A stretch of 64,000 nucleotides of DNA from the NCBI RefSeq assembly GCF_024362405.1, contig NZ_CP101454.1, positions 2,108,001 through 2,172,000 of the forward strand. Reading direction: 5' to 3'. Positions 16,297 to 25,650 of the stretch are shown piece by piece. The notes beneath the pieces were generated by a model. The model saw nothing but the letters and a program-made list of their open reading frames with translations. It ran no database searches and was not told the origin of the DNA. Within the stretch, counting starts at the first letter, position 1. Every line of letters begins with the position of its first letter. The position numbers and the translations under genes were made by a program. This stretch comes from Halorarius litoreus. Lineage in GTDB: Archaea > Halobacteriota > Halobacteria > Halobacteriales > Haloarculaceae.

Positions 16297-18381
16297 ATGA
16301 CCGACGACGACCCTGTCGACCCGGTCAGCCCCGCCGCGCAGTACCGCGCACTCGCCGAGGTCGCGAACGACGTCATCGTCACCATCGACACCGACAGCAC
16401 CATCCGGTTCGTCAACGACGCGGTCGAGGACGTTCTCGGCTACACCGCGGCGGACCTCCACGGCCGCTCGCTGACGGTCCTGATGGACGACGCGATGGCG
16501 ACCGAGCACGAGACGGGATTCGAGCGGTACCTCCGGACCGGTGAGCGCCGCGTCGACTGGGATTACGTGGAGCTGGTCGGTCGTCATCGCGACGGCTCGG
16601 CCGTCCCGCTGGGGGTCTCGTTCGCCGAGTTCACCGACGACGGGGAGCGACTGTTCACGGGCATCGTCCGCGACATCAGCGACCGGAAGGCGTGGGAGCG
16701 ACGGCTCGAGGCGCTGTCGGAGCTGTCGCACGCGCTCGCCGACCGAACGACTGTCGAGGCGGTCTGCGAGCGCGTGCACGAGACGACGACCCAGCTCTTC
16801 GATGGTGAGACCGCCATCGCGCTGTACGACGAGCACCGCGGCTCCCTCCGCCCCGAACGGGTCTCGCCGGGGTTCGACCGCGAGGGGGCGCCGCTGGCTG
16901 GCCTCACTGACCCTGCGTGGGAGGCGTTCGCCGACGGCGCGCCGCAGACCGTCGAGTCCCCTCCCGCGCCGTTCGAGTGGGTCCACGTCGAACCGCTCGG
17001 GAAACACGGCGTCCTCCTGACGGCGACCGAGACGGGCGAGGGGCCGCCGGTCGAACCCGGCGGCACGGAGTTGGCGGCCGTCCTCGCCGACCGCGCGACG
17101 ACGGCGCTCGACCGCCTGGCCCGGGAGCGGACGCTCCAGCAGCACAACTCGCTGCTCGAAGAGCGCAACGAGGCGCTCGCACACGTCAACCAGCTCAACG
17201 ACATCATCCGGTCGCTCACCACCGCGCTCGTGGATGCGGCCTCCCGGGCAGACATCGAGTCGGCGGTGGTGGAGACGCTGGCCGAAGCGGAGCCGTTCGA
17301 GTTCGTCTGGTTCGGCGCACCCGACCCCGTCGGCGGGGTTCTCGAGCCGAAGGCGAGCGGGGGATGGGACCAGGGGTTCCTCGAGGACCGAACCGTCCCG
17401 GTCGACCCCGACGGCGACGCGGCGCTCTGCCCGACCGGTCGGGCGGCTGCGACCCGCGACCTCTGTGTCGAGAACGACCTCCACACGGACCCACCATACG
17501 CGCCGTGGCGGCGGCGGGCGCTGGAGTGTGGCTTCCGCGCCGTCGCGGCGGTCCCCATCGAGTACGACGACGTCCGGTACGGCGTGCTCACGATATACGC
17601 GGGCGAGTCGGGCGTCTTCGACCGGATGGAGCAGTCCGTCCTCGGGGAGCTCGGCGGGATGATCGGCTACGCCATCAACGCGGTCGAGCGCCGCAACGCG
17701 CTCGTCGACGAGGGGGCCATCGAACTCGAGTACCGCGTCACGGACGCGGACCTCGCGGTCATCCAGTTCGTCCGCGAGACCGGCGCTCGCTTCGAGTTCG
17801 AGAACGTGATGGCCGACCCGGACCGCGGGCTCCGGGTGTTCTTCACGGTCCACGGGGCCACGCCGGAGACGACCCGCGAGTTCGCTGCTGCTGCCCCGAC
17901 CGTCGAGGACCTCCGACTCGTCACGGAGGTCGGCGAGGACGCCTCGCTCTACGAGGCATGGATTCGCGACGACGGGCCGATCGGAACGCTCGTCGGGATG
18001 AACGCCGTCCCGCGCGCGTTCACGGCGTCCGGCGACGAGGCGTGGTTCACCGTCGAACTCCCACGGAGCGTCGACGTTCGCCAGTTCACCACCACGCTCG
18101 ACCGGGCGTACGACGACCTCGAACTCGCGGCCCGACGCGAGCGCGACCGTCCCGTCCAGACGGAACAGGAGTTCTACGCCCGGCTCGAGGAACACCTCAC
18201 CGACCGCCAGTTCCGGGTGCTCGAAGCCGCCTACTGGAACGGGTACTTCGCGTGGCCACGGGCGAGCACCGGTGGCGAGATCGCCGAAACGCTCGACATC
18301 TCGCAGCCGACGTTCTCTCGACACCTCCGGGGCGCCGAGCAGAACCTGTTCGACCTCCTGTTCGACGAGGCCGACGGCTGA
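16297..18381 (+). CDS. BAT-type sensor: PAS-GAF-GAF with bacterio-opsin-activator HTH
   Basis: The 694-residue protein opens with a PAS domain (~8-128; YRALAEVANDVIVTIDTDSTI) and a GAF-like region (~135-285). A coiled linker (LQQHNSLLEERNEALAHVNQL) and a second GAF domain (~315-465) follow. The bacterio-opsin-activator central domain lies at ~470-615 and a C-terminal HTH_10 at ~630-690 (TGGEIAETLDISQPTFSRHLRGAEQ). This is the architecture of haloarchaeal Bat-like one-component regulators that sense redox, oxygen or light through PAS/GAF and activate promoters. The ligand and targets are unknown. It is a candidate regulator of the dyad promoters nearby, but nothing links them directly. Confidence 0.85.
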   Translation: MTDDDPVDPVSPAAQYRALAEVANDVIVTIDTDSTIRFVNDAVEDVLGYTAADLHGRSLTVLMDDAMATEHETGFERYLRTGERRVDWDYVELVGRHRDGSAVPLGVSFAEFTDDGERLFTGIVRDISDRKAWERRLEALSELSHALADRTTVEAVCERVHETTTQLFDGETAIALYDEHRGSLRPERVSPGFDREGAPLAGLTDPAWEAFADGAPQTVESPPAPFEWVHVEPLGKHGVLLTATETGEGPPVEPGGTELAAVLADRATTALDRLARERTLQQHNSLLEERNEALAHVNQLNDIIRSLTTALVDAASRADIESAVVETLAEAEPFEFVWFGAPDPVGGVLEPKASGGWDQGFLEDRTVPVDPDGDAALCPTGRAAATRDLCVENDLHTDPPYAPWRRRALECGFRAVAAVPIEYDDVRYGVLTIYAGESGVFDRMEQSVLGELGGMIGYAINAVERRNALVDEGAIELEYRVTDADLAVIQFVRETGARFEFENVMADPDRGLRVFFTVHGATPETTREFAAAAPTVEDLRLVTEVGEDASLYEAWIRDDGPIGTLVGMNAVPRAFTASGDEAWFTVELPRSVDVRQFTTTLDRAYDDLELAARRERDRPVQTEQEFYARLEEHLTDRQFRVLEAAYWNGYFAWPRASTGGEIAETLDISQPTFSRHLRGAEQNLFDLLFDEADG

Positions 18382-18508
18382 CCTGTCGCTGCCACTCGGT
18401 GTCCGTCGCCGCGAATACATATTCACCGCGTCGCCACGACTGCTGTCGCCGCGCTATCCAGCTAGCTAGTGGGCCCAAGGGGGTGGCACTCGTCTGTCTA
18501 CGTAGGAA

Positions 18509-18856
18509 ATGAGCGACACCAACACGTCCGAGTTCACCTCGATGCCGAGCACGCCGAGCCCGATCGTCCCGCCGGACGAGCAACTGGTTCACGAAGAGCG
18601 TGTCGAGTTCGGTGGGCCCTCCGAGCTGGTCGTCACCATCGTCGAGGTCATCGCCGACGTCCGGAACTGCTCGCCGACTGACCTGCTCCCGGGCATCCAC
18701 GAGTCGGTCGACACGGACGGCCTCGAACGGGTGTTCCGCCCCCATCCGGGCGCGCCGAACCGACAGGGCTGGGTCACGTTCTTCTTCTGTGGCTGCCGGG
18801 TCGTCGTCACCGCCGACGGAACCCTCGGCATCTTCGACCGCCGGGCGGGGCGGTAA
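18509..18856 (+). CDS. HalOD1 output-domain protein
   Basis: The 115-residue protein consists of a short disordered N-terminus and one HalOD1 domain (~30-112): SELVVTIVEVIADV, the SVDTDGLERVFRP core, and VTFFFCGCRVVVTADGTLGIF. HalOD1 is a haloarchaeal output domain found alone or after receiver domains, and its partner or target is not established. It is a paralogue of the gene at 26672-27007. It is followed within 17 nt by the 51-residue protein gene and probably co-transcribed. Confidence 0.8.
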   Translation: MSDTNTSEFTSMPSTPSPIVPPDEQLVHEERVEFGGPSELVVTIVEVIADVRNCSPTDLLPGIHESVDTDGLERVFRPHPGAPNRQGWVTFFFCGCRVVVTADGTLGIFDRRAGR

Positions 18857-18872
18857 CCACACGAGGCCTCGG

Positions 18873-19028
18873 ATGCCGAGATACCTGCTCGACTGTACCG
18901 CCTGCTCGTTCACGGCGACCGTCGACGGCGACCTCGAAGCCGTCATGGCTCGCGTCGACGAGCACACGGCTGTGGTCGAGGCGCCTGCGGACTCGCACTT
19001 CGTCGAGTTCGAAGTCGTCGAGTGGTGA
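18873..19028 (+). CDS. 51-residue CxxC microprotein
   Basis: It starts MPRYLLDCTACSFTATVDG and contains one CxxC pair, then an amphipathic helix with His (VDEHTAVVEAPADSHFVEF). The Cys and His residues could bind zinc. Length and pattern match small haloarchaeal proteins that often follow HalOD1 genes. It lies 16 nt after the HalOD1 gene. Confidence 0.6.
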   Translation: MPRYLLDCTACSFTATVDGDLEAVMARVDEHTAVVEAPADSHFVEFEVVEW

Positions 19029-19039
19029 CCCTCTCCCTC

Positions 19040-19291
19040 TCAGGCGTTCGCCGCCTCCGCGTAGGTCGCGAGGGCCGTGACGGCCACCGCGACCGTGAGG
19101 AGGGCGACGACGACGAACAGTGCCGTCCCGGCCAGCCCTTCGATGAGCTCCTTGAACCCTCGCCAGTGGGCCGTCTCGAAAGCGAGCCAGCCCCCCGCGA
19201 CGACGCCGGCGGCGAGCGCCGTGAGGCTCGCGACGAGATGACTGACGAGCGCTTCGGCCGCAGAGACGCGGTCTCCGGTGTCTGTCGCCAT
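19040..19291 (-). CDS. Small two-helix membrane protein
   Basis: The 83-residue product begins MATDTGDRVSAAEALVSHL. It has two membrane helices (~18-38 and ~52-75) separated by an amphipathic segment, HWRGFKELIEGLAG. The frame is open upstream to 19399, but the ATG at 19291 gives the compact protein and follows a weak A-rich TATA candidate near 19325. No family is recognised. Confidence 0.5.
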   Translation of the reverse strand: MATDTGDRVSAAEALVSHLVASLTALAAGVVAGGWLAFETAHWRGFKELIEGLAGTALFVVVALLTVAVAVTALATYAEAANA

Positions 19292-19386
19292 CGGTACGTA
19301 TGCTGTTCCCGCGCCGAGTGTTTCCCACTTTTGTACGGTTCGACCGAACGACGGTACCCGAGCCGCTGGCGGCCACGGGACGGCCG

Positions 19387-19405
19387 TTACCGCCCCCATA
19401 ATATT
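19387..19405 (+). promoter_or_regulatory. Dyad promoter element, sense to 19432
   Basis: It reads TTACC-GCCCCC-ATAATATT. The ATA half begins 34 nt before the ATG at 19432, indicating a leaderless message. Confidence 0.7.
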
Positions 19406-19431
19406 CTCGCCGTGCGGGCTACGTCGCGACG

Positions 19432-20217
19432 ATGCAACGACGCGCGTTTCTCGCTGCCGGAGCGACTGCCGCAGGCGTCGCGCTCGGCGTCTCTCGCTCG
19501 ACGGCAGGGACGCCGGGCATGCGCCGCGAGCCCACGGGCGTGCTCATGGCCGGGACGCCACACGAGACGCCGGTGTACGTCGTCGAGGGGGACAGCGCGG
19601 GGCCGACAGCGGTCGTCGTCGGGGGGATGCACGGCGACGAGCGGAGCGGCTACCTCGCCGCCGAACGGGTCGCCGACTGGTCGGTCGACGCGGGCCGGCT
19701 CGTCGTGCTTCCCCGGGCCAACCGGGTCGCCATCGAGCGGGACACGCGACGCGGCGAGGGCGGTGACCTCAACCGCCAGTTTCCCCCGGGGGCGCGCCCG
19801 ACGACGGCGCTCGCCCGGGGGATCTGGGATCGGCTCGTCGAGGCGGAGCCGGACGTGGTGGTGAACCTCCACAGCTCGAAGGGTATCTACGGCACCCACC
19901 AGGAGTTCGTCGGGCAGGCCGTGTTCCCGACGGCAGCCGGCGACGCCGTCGCCGTCGCGGAGGAGACCGTCGCGACGCTCAACGACGCGGTCGTCCCGTG
20001 GTACATGCCGCTCCACGACTTCCTGGTCGGGAACGTGCTCCACGGGACGGCACCGCTGCTCACCCACAAGGTCGGTGGCGACCTCGGCCGCCCGGCGTAC
20101 ATCGTCGAGGCGACGGAGTTCCTCGTCGACCCCGAGACAGGTGCCCGGTGGACCGAGCGTGCCGCGACGGAACTGCTCACCCGACACGGGCTCGAACGCA
20201 CGGGGGAGGACCGATGA
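19432..20217 (+). CDS. Tat-exported AstE/AspA-like protein, catalytic domain only
   Basis: The 261-residue protein starts directly with a Tat signal (MQRRAFLAAGATAAGV). It has the same motifs as the gene at 14786: GGMHGDERSG (~70), RANRVAIE, LNRQFPPG (~115) and NLHSSKG (~147). It lacks the two C-terminal repeats. It is probably a zinc amidohydrolase acting outside the cell. The promoter gives a leaderless start. The ATGA overlap with the next gene couples it to a small membrane protein. Confidence 0.7.
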   Translation: MQRRAFLAAGATAAGVALGVSRSTAGTPGMRREPTGVLMAGTPHETPVYVVEGDSAGPTAVVVGGMHGDERSGYLAAERVADWSVDAGRLVVLPRANRVAIERDTRRGEGGDLNRQFPPGARPTTALARGIWDRLVEAEPDVVVNLHSSKGIYGTHQEFVGQAVFPTAAGDAVAVAEETVATLNDAVVPWYMPLHDFLVGNVLHGTAPLLTHKVGGDLGRPAYIVEATEFLVDPETGARWTERAATELLTRHGLERTGEDR

Positions 20218-20483
20218 ACCGGACGACGGTTGGCCGACTGCTCGCGGGCCCGTCGGTGGTCGTGACGTTCCTCCTGCTGGTCCTGCCGGTGGTCGCGGGG
20301 GCCATCGACACGGCGTTCATGACGCCGCTCGCGCTCCCCGGCTATCTCGTCCTCACCGTCGGGAGCGCCGTCGGGAACCTGCTGTTCCCGAACTTCGCGC
20401 TCTGGGTGTACTGGGTCCCGTTCGCCGTCGCCTGTTACGGGCTCGCGGTCGTCGTCGGGGTCGGCTACCGGGCACGCCGATAA
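20214..20483 (+). CDS. Small three-helix membrane protein
   Basis: The 89-residue protein has three hydrophobic helices and a basic C-terminus (GYRARR). Its ATG overlaps the stop of the AstE/AspA-like gene (ATGA), so the two are one operon. It may anchor or assist the exported enzyme. No family is recognised. Confidence 0.6.
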   Translation: MNRTTVGRLLAGPSVVVTFLLLVLPVVAGAIDTAFMTPLALPGYLVLTVGSAVGNLLFPNFALWVYWVPFAVACYGLAVVVGVGYRARR

Positions 20484-20499
20484 TCTGAACCGATTCCGG

Positions 20500-22212
20500 T
20501 CACGGCAGCCACCATCGAAGGTCGTTCACCCGGAGCTTCTGTCGCGCCGGCAGGTCGTGGAGCGTCGGCCGGTCCGGGAAGAACTCGGCGTCGAGGTCAT
20601 GTCTGTCGTAGAGCTCCTCCCGGTCGGGCCACGCGGGCTCGATGGGGGTGAGCAGCGGGAGCTTCCGCCGGGCGAACCGCTCGGCCTGGTTCAGCAGCTC
20701 GACCGTGTGTGGCCGCGACGGCGGCCGGTGTCGGAGCAGCGACTCGTCCATCGCCGCGAGCGCCGCGTCGACGGTCACGTCGTGGCGGTACCGCGGCGGC
20801 GTCTGCAGGTGCCACTCCAGGAGTTCGCGGTCGGCTGCGACGAACGACTCGAGGTAGTTGTCCGCGAGGTGCGTCCGGAAATGCATCACGGGCTGGTTGC
20901 GCAACACGAGCAGGTCCATCCGGTTGTGGACGGAGTCGGCCCGCCACTCACACGCCGCCAGCTCCTCGGCGAGGCAGTCGCGGACGAACGCTCGGGGGTC
21001 GTCGAGCTGGGCGTCGTCGAACAGCTCGGTCGCACGGACGCCGAGCCGCTGGCTCCCCTCGGGCATGAACCCGAGCGTGTCGAGCAACGACTCGACGGGG
21101 TCGACGTCGCTGGCCAGCCGCGTCGAGGGCACCTCGACGCCACTGATCTCGTAGGTCCGACGTTCGAGGAAGTAGCCCTTGAACAGCGTGTCGTACAGCA
21201 GGCCGTGGTACATGGTGTCAACGTCGAGCTCGTCGTCGTAGCCCGCGTGGTGGACGTGCAGCGACTCGCGGAGCCCCTGTGTGTGCTTGATCTTCTCCGC
21301 GTCAGCCCGGAGGTAACGTGCCCCCGGTTCGAGCGTCGTGTGCTCGGTGTCGTACTGGGTGGCGAGCTTGCGGGCGACGTCGACCTCCTGTGAGTCCGGT
21401 CGCCCGATGGTGTAACAGTGGTCCACGTCGGGCCGACCCGCGAGGATGGTCCGGGAGTCCTGCCCGGCCGAGAGGAGCAGCCCCGTCCGCCCGGGGTAGT
21501 CGGCGCGCCGGTCGATGGCCCGAGTGAGCCGGTCGGCGAGCGCCGTCGCGTACTCGCCCGGCTGGGGGTCGTAGACGAACCGGCGGAACTCCCCAACTGA
21601 GGAGGGGCGGAGGTAACCGTCGAACGGGACGCGGTCGAGTTCCTCGAACAGCGTCCGGTCGCCGAGCACCGTCCCGAGGTGGAGGAACTCGAGGACCGAC
21701 CGCCGTCGGGGCGTCGTCTCGTCGAGCAACTCGACGAGCGCGGTGGCGTCGGTGCCGAACGTGCGGTCGTCGAGCGCGTCGGTGTAGAAACACTCCCACG
21801 AGCGAATCAGGTCGCCCGCGACGAGCGCCTCGCCGTCGTGTTCGAGGACAGCGAGGTACGAGCCGTTGAGCCCCTCGACGGCCGACCGGCCGTGTTCACG
21901 GTAGCGGTCGAGGAGCCACTCGGCCGTCCCGGTGGTCGCGTCAGCCGGCGTGAACGCTTCGCCCCAGACGACACAGAGCCCGTCGTCGGCCTCGGTGACG
22001 GTCGTCCGGTGCGGAACCCCGAGCGCCCTGTCGCGGACGCCGACGGTCACGCGCTCGCCACTGACGACGGTGTGGAACTCGTCGGCAGACCGGTACGCGT
22101 CGAACCGCTCGTGGTCGCCGAACACCCCGAACAGCTCCTTCTGCATGGAGCTGACGTCCGGCGTGGGGTCGCTGTGGGTCACCGCTGGTTCCCCAGTGTG
22201 CGTCTCAGTCAT
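20500..22212 (-). CDS. Asparagine-synthase-like protein lacking the glutaminase Cys
   Basis: The 570-residue protein has an AsnB-like layout: an N-terminal Ntn-fold domain (~25-205) and a synthetase-like PP-loop domain (~205-570). The PP-loop is LLSAGQDSRTI (~245), close to the consensus SGGxDS. The N-terminal domain does not begin with the catalytic Cys2 of class II glutaminases, so it cannot use glutamine in the usual way. The C-terminal half ends in RWWLP. Such proteins in polysaccharide loci probably adenylate a carboxylate and form an amide or related bond on a sugar or peptide rather than make asparagine. It overlaps the upstream gene by 8 nt, forming a pair. Confidence 0.7.
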   Translation of the reverse strand: MTETHTGEPAVTHSDPTPDVSSMQKELFGVFGDHERFDAYRSADEFHTVVSGERVTVGVRDRALGVPHRTTVTEADDGLCVVWGEAFTPADATTGTAEWLLDRYREHGRSAVEGLNGSYLAVLEHDGEALVAGDLIRSWECFYTDALDDRTFGTDATALVELLDETTPRRRSVLEFLHLGTVLGDRTLFEELDRVPFDGYLRPSSVGEFRRFVYDPQPGEYATALADRLTRAIDRRADYPGRTGLLLSAGQDSRTILAGRPDVDHCYTIGRPDSQEVDVARKLATQYDTEHTTLEPGARYLRADAEKIKHTQGLRESLHVHHAGYDDELDVDTMYHGLLYDTLFKGYFLERRTYEISGVEVPSTRLASDVDPVESLLDTLGFMPEGSQRLGVRATELFDDAQLDDPRAFVRDCLAEELAACEWRADSVHNRMDLLVLRNQPVMHFRTHLADNYLESFVAADRELLEWHLQTPPRYRHDVTVDAALAAMDESLLRHRPPSRPHTVELLNQAERFARRKLPLLTPIEPAWPDREELYDRHDLDAEFFPDRPTLHDLPARQKLRVNDLRWWLP

Positions 22213-24106
22213 CGTTCACCAGGTGGTCTGCCGGCTCCCGACCGTCGGTCTCGTCGTCGACGTCCCCCACTGCCTCGGCGACCGGCATCTGCAGGAACGT
22301 CAACAGCGAGTAGAGGACGGTCGACTCGTCCGCGCCGCGGACGTGGTTCCGGTAGCTCTCGAGGGCCCCCTCGTAGTCGAGGAACGGGAGGTCCTCCATG
22401 AGGGCTCGCCGCTCGACGAGCGTCTCGGCGGGGAACGACTGCGTGCGCAACAGCGCCCGTCGGTCGGGCCAGGGGCCGTGGTCGAGGTAGTCCGCCGGCG
22501 GGGCCTCCTCGGTGACGTGTTTGCGCCAGAACCCCGCGACGGTGCCGCCGACGAAGTCCAGGGGGAAGCCGTGTTTCAGCGGCATCCCCGTCCGCGCGTG
22601 TGGAATCTCCGCCAGCTCCGGGGCGAGCCGTTCGACGCCCCGGTTGACGAGGTCTCGCCGGAGCAGGAACTCGATGGGAATCTGTTGCTGGAGGTCGAGC
22701 AGCCGGTTGTCGAGGAACGGCGTCCGGTACGGCCGCATGTGCATGAGGCTCCGCGAGAAGTTGGCGTCGGTGTCCGCGCCCATCGGGTAGAAGTCGCCGT
22801 ACATCACGAGGTCACGCAGCGAGCCGTAGTCGACGCCGTGGCTGACGACGCGGTCGTGCTCGACCGTGATGTTCGACGCGACGACGTCCCGGATGGACCG
22901 CTCCTCGGTGACGTACGATAGCGGCTCGACGGCGTCGGTCGTCTGCATCGAGACGTACTCGTCGACGGACTCGATGGGGTCGCGAACGGGCAGCGGGAGC
23001 TTCCCGATGGGGCCGAGAGAGAGTTCGCGGGTCGCCAGCGGGCCACCGCCGAACAGCATGTCCGCGTACAGCCCGGAGACGAGCACGTCGACCTCGTCGG
23101 CGATTTCGTCGGCGAACCCCGTGAAGTACGCCTGGTCGAACCAGCCGCTGAAGTTCGAGCGCGGGGGGTTGCGTTCGAGCGCTTCCGCGTCGTAGTCGGG
23201 ACCACGCTGGAGCAGTCGGAACTCGTCGCCCGCGACCTCGGCGGCCTCGCGGGCGATGGTCGCCTCCCGGCTCATCCAGTCGGCGATGTGGTACGCCGTC
23301 ACCGACTGGTCCATCGCCGCCTGTACCAGCCGCGAGTCGCTCCCCCCGCTCAGCAGGACGCCGTACTCGAGGTCGTCGCGGGTCCACTCGTCGAGGACGG
23401 TCTGGAAGGTGTCGGCGAACCGGTCGACGTACGACTCGAACGACTCGTCGACCGGCTCGTAGTGGGGGCGCCAGTAGGTGGTGACCGACACCGAGCCGTC
23501 GGTCAGATCGACCGTGGCGACCGACCCCGGCGGCACCTCTTGCACGTCCGACAGCGGGGTCTCGATGCCGAAGACACGCCGGAGCTGGAGATACTCGTAC
23601 AGGTAGTCCAGCTCGAGGTCCGGCTCGACTGCGGGGTGTTCGAGGAGCGCCTGCTGCTCGGAGGCGACGACGACCGTCTCAGCCGTGGGGCGCGTGTAGA
23701 AGAACGGTCGGGTGGCGACCCGGTCGGTCACGAACGACAGCGTCTCCGCCTCGCGGTCGTAGATGACGAGCCCGAAGTCGCCGTTCAACTCCGTGACGAA
23801 GTCGAGTCCGAAGCGGTCGTACAGATCCGCGCAGTAGCGTGCACTCCCGTCGGACGGGCCCTCGCGGGCGACGTAGGCGTCTCCGGAGCCGGTTCCGTAG
23901 ACGTCACCCCACACCCACACGAGCGCGTCACGGTCGTGTGTACGCGCCGGCTGGTCGCCGGCCAGCAGTGGGTGGAAGGCGGTCGACAGCGAGAGGTCGT
24001 CGTCGGTGAACGTCTCCGTGACCTCGCCGTCTCGCCACCGCACGCTGTCGGCGAACGCGGCGGGGTGTGGCGTGTGTTCGCCGACGGTACCACAGAGTCC
24101 TACCAT
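22205..24106 (-). CDS. Asparagine-synthase-like amidotransferase
   Basis: The 633-residue protein starts MVGLCG, placing Cys at position 5, not 2. The N-terminal Ntn-like domain (LNGDFGLVIYDREAETL, DRVATRPFFY) spans ~1-200. The synthetase domain has the PP-loop LLSGGSDSRLV (~248) and an RPYRTPFLDNRLLDL motif (~455). Unless a Cys is exposed by processing, glutaminase activity is doubtful. Ammonia-dependent amidation of a uronic acid or peptide is possible. It forms a two-gene unit with 20500-22212 and sits next to a sulfatase-like gene. Its promoter is at 24136-24154. Confidence 0.75.
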   Translation of the reverse strand: MVGLCGTVGEHTPHPAAFADSVRWRDGEVTETFTDDDLSLSTAFHPLLAGDQPARTHDRDALVWVWGDVYGTGSGDAYVAREGPSDGSARYCADLYDRFGLDFVTELNGDFGLVIYDREAETLSFVTDRVATRPFFYTRPTAETVVVASEQQALLEHPAVEPDLELDYLYEYLQLRRVFGIETPLSDVQEVPPGSVATVDLTDGSVSVTTYWRPHYEPVDESFESYVDRFADTFQTVLDEWTRDDLEYGVLLSGGSDSRLVQAAMDQSVTAYHIADWMSREATIAREAAEVAGDEFRLLQRGPDYDAEALERNPPRSNFSGWFDQAYFTGFADEIADEVDVLVSGLYADMLFGGGPLATRELSLGPIGKLPLPVRDPIESVDEYVSMQTTDAVEPLSYVTEERSIRDVVASNITVEHDRVVSHGVDYGSLRDLVMYGDFYPMGADTDANFSRSLMHMRPYRTPFLDNRLLDLQQQIPIEFLLRRDLVNRGVERLAPELAEIPHARTGMPLKHGFPLDFVGGTVAGFWRKHVTEEAPPADYLDHGPWPDRRALLRTQSFPAETLVERRALMEDLPFLDYEGALESYRNHVRGADESTVLYSLLTFLQMPVAEAVGDVDDETDGREPADHLVNDD

Positions 24107-24135
24107 TGGTTATCCGGGAGAGAACGTCGCCCCCC

Positions 24136-24154
24136 ATTACTATCCGATGCATAA
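24136..24154 (-). promoter_or_regulatory. Dyad promoter element, sense to the asparagine-synthase pair
   Basis: The sense strand reads TTATG-CATCGG-ATAGTAAT, with the ATA half 37 nt before the ATG at 24106. Confidence 0.5.
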
Positions 24155-24189
24155 ACTACTGCCTGCGGAACCGACCGACGACGCCCGGA

Positions 24190-25650
24190 CTACAGGTAGC
24201 CTAACGTCTGGAGCCGGTCTTCGACCGCGTCGTCGAACGCCATGTCCTGGTCGGTGTCCGCCATTCGCCGCTTGTACTCGTCGAGCCCGACGCCGAAACA
24301 CTCGCGTGCGTGTGCCGGGACGTCGATGCCCCGGGACGTCTCCTCCTGCCAGCAGGGCCGCCCGGGGTCGAGCCGGTACTCGTACGTCTCGCCGAGCGAG
24401 TCCCACTCGTACTTCCGGGGCCCGTCGTAGACGGTCCGAATCATCCGGTTCCAGTAGGCGTACTCCGACGGGGAGAAGTCGAGGCCCCACGTCCCGTCGC
24501 CCTCTCCGAGCAGGCCGACGGTCTCTGCGGCCACGGGTTCGCCGACGAGCGACTCGTCGAACGGTTCGTCGTGTGCGAGCCGGCGGACGATGTCGCCCAG
24601 CTGGCAGTGCGAGAGGTACTCGGTCTCGACACCTGCCCAGCCTTCCGGCGGGTTGATGATCTCGAACGGGACGTGCAACAGCCCCTCGCTCTGGCTGCCG
24701 GTGTGGTGGAACAGCCCGCCGTCGTCCTCGGCGAACCCGAGGTTGTGGCCGTGGTCGGCGGTGACGACGACGGTGGTCTCACGGTCCGTCGCGGTCTGGA
24801 TGCGTTCGACGACGTCGGTGACCTGTCGGTCGAGGTAGTCGACGGCCGCCCCGTACAGGTCACGGTAGTTGTCAGCGTACTCGGCGGTCGCGGCGTCCTC
24901 CCGGTTCAGCTCCCACTTGCTGAGCTCGGTCGAACTCCAGGTGTTCGACACCGAGTGCAGCGAGTCGTCGTACTGGACGAGGTTCCGCAGCGGCGTGTGC
25001 GCGTCCATGTAGTTGACGAACGCGAACACCGGTTCGTCCGTGGTGACCTCGTCGTACAGCGTCTCGGAGATGACCGACGCGCCGTCGTCGACGAACTCGG
25101 GGAGCGGCAGCCGCTTGAACCGGTGGCCGACCTGCGACCAGACGCCGTTCGCGAGGCTCTTGCCGGCGTGGTCGTGGTCGAGACACGTCCGGAGGAAGCC
25201 GAGATACCGCTTCGCGGCGCTGTCCTCGTCGGTCTCGCTCATGTAGTCCTGGACGGTGAGGCCGTCGGGGAACAGCGACTCGTTGGTGTGCGAGCCGATG
25301 GAGAAGTCGTGGAACGCGTCGAACAGCGTGTCGAAGCCGAACAGCGAGTTGATGTACGCGTTCGCACTCAGCCCGACCGTCCGATGGGCGGGGAGGTCGG
25401 CGAGGAACGTGTCGTCGACCGAGAGCGCGTCGGCGAAGTCGAACCCGGCGTCGAACGACTCCGAGTGGACGCCGTGCTGGTGGGGGAGCTGTCCGGTGAA
25501 GATGCTCGTGTGGCTCGGAACGCTCCAGGAACTCGCCGAGCGACACTGCTCGAACGAGTGTGTCGACGTCTCGCGCAGCCGGGGGGCGTACTCGTCGAAG
25601 TAGTCCTTGCGGACGGTGTCGAGGACGACGAGGACGACGTTCCGGCTCAC
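24190..25650 (-). CDS. Sulfatase-like hydrolase (alkaline phosphatase superfamily)
   Basis: The 486-residue protein starts (GTG at 25650) with SRNVVLVVLDTVRKDYF, the metal-binding strand of sulfatases. It has the active-site segment SWSVPSHTSIFTGQLPHQHGV (~42-62), VNYMDAHTPL (~205) and VVTADHGHNLG (~295). Canonical sulfatases have (C/S)xPxR. Here the Arg is His and the residue to be modified would be Ser, so formylglycine-dependent sulfatase activity is uncertain. It may be a phospho- or sulfo-transferase. The frame is open upstream to 25875, but the promoter at 25750 and the coupled leader ORF fix the GTG as start. Surface glycan remodelling is the likely role. Confidence 0.75.
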   Translation of the reverse strand: MSRNVVLVVLDTVRKDYFDEYAPRLRETSTHSFEQCRSASSWSVPSHTSIFTGQLPHQHGVHSESFDAGFDFADALSVDDTFLADLPAHRTVGLSANAYINSLFGFDTLFDAFHDFSIGSHTNESLFPDGLTVQDYMSETDEDSAAKRYLGFLRTCLDHDHAGKSLANGVWSQVGHRFKRLPLPEFVDDGASVISETLYDEVTTDEPVFAFVNYMDAHTPLRNLVQYDDSLHSVSNTWSSTELSKWELNREDAATAEYADNYRDLYGAAVDYLDRQVTDVVERIQTATDRETTVVVTADHGHNLGFAEDDGGLFHHTGSQSEGLLHVPFEIINPPEGWAGVETEYLSHCQLGDIVRRLAHDEPFDESLVGEPVAAETVGLLGEGDGTWGLDFSPSEYAYWNRMIRTVYDGPRKYEWDSLGETYEYRLDPGRPCWQEETSRGIDVPAHARECFGVGLDEYKRRMADTDQDMAFDDAVEDRLQTLGYL

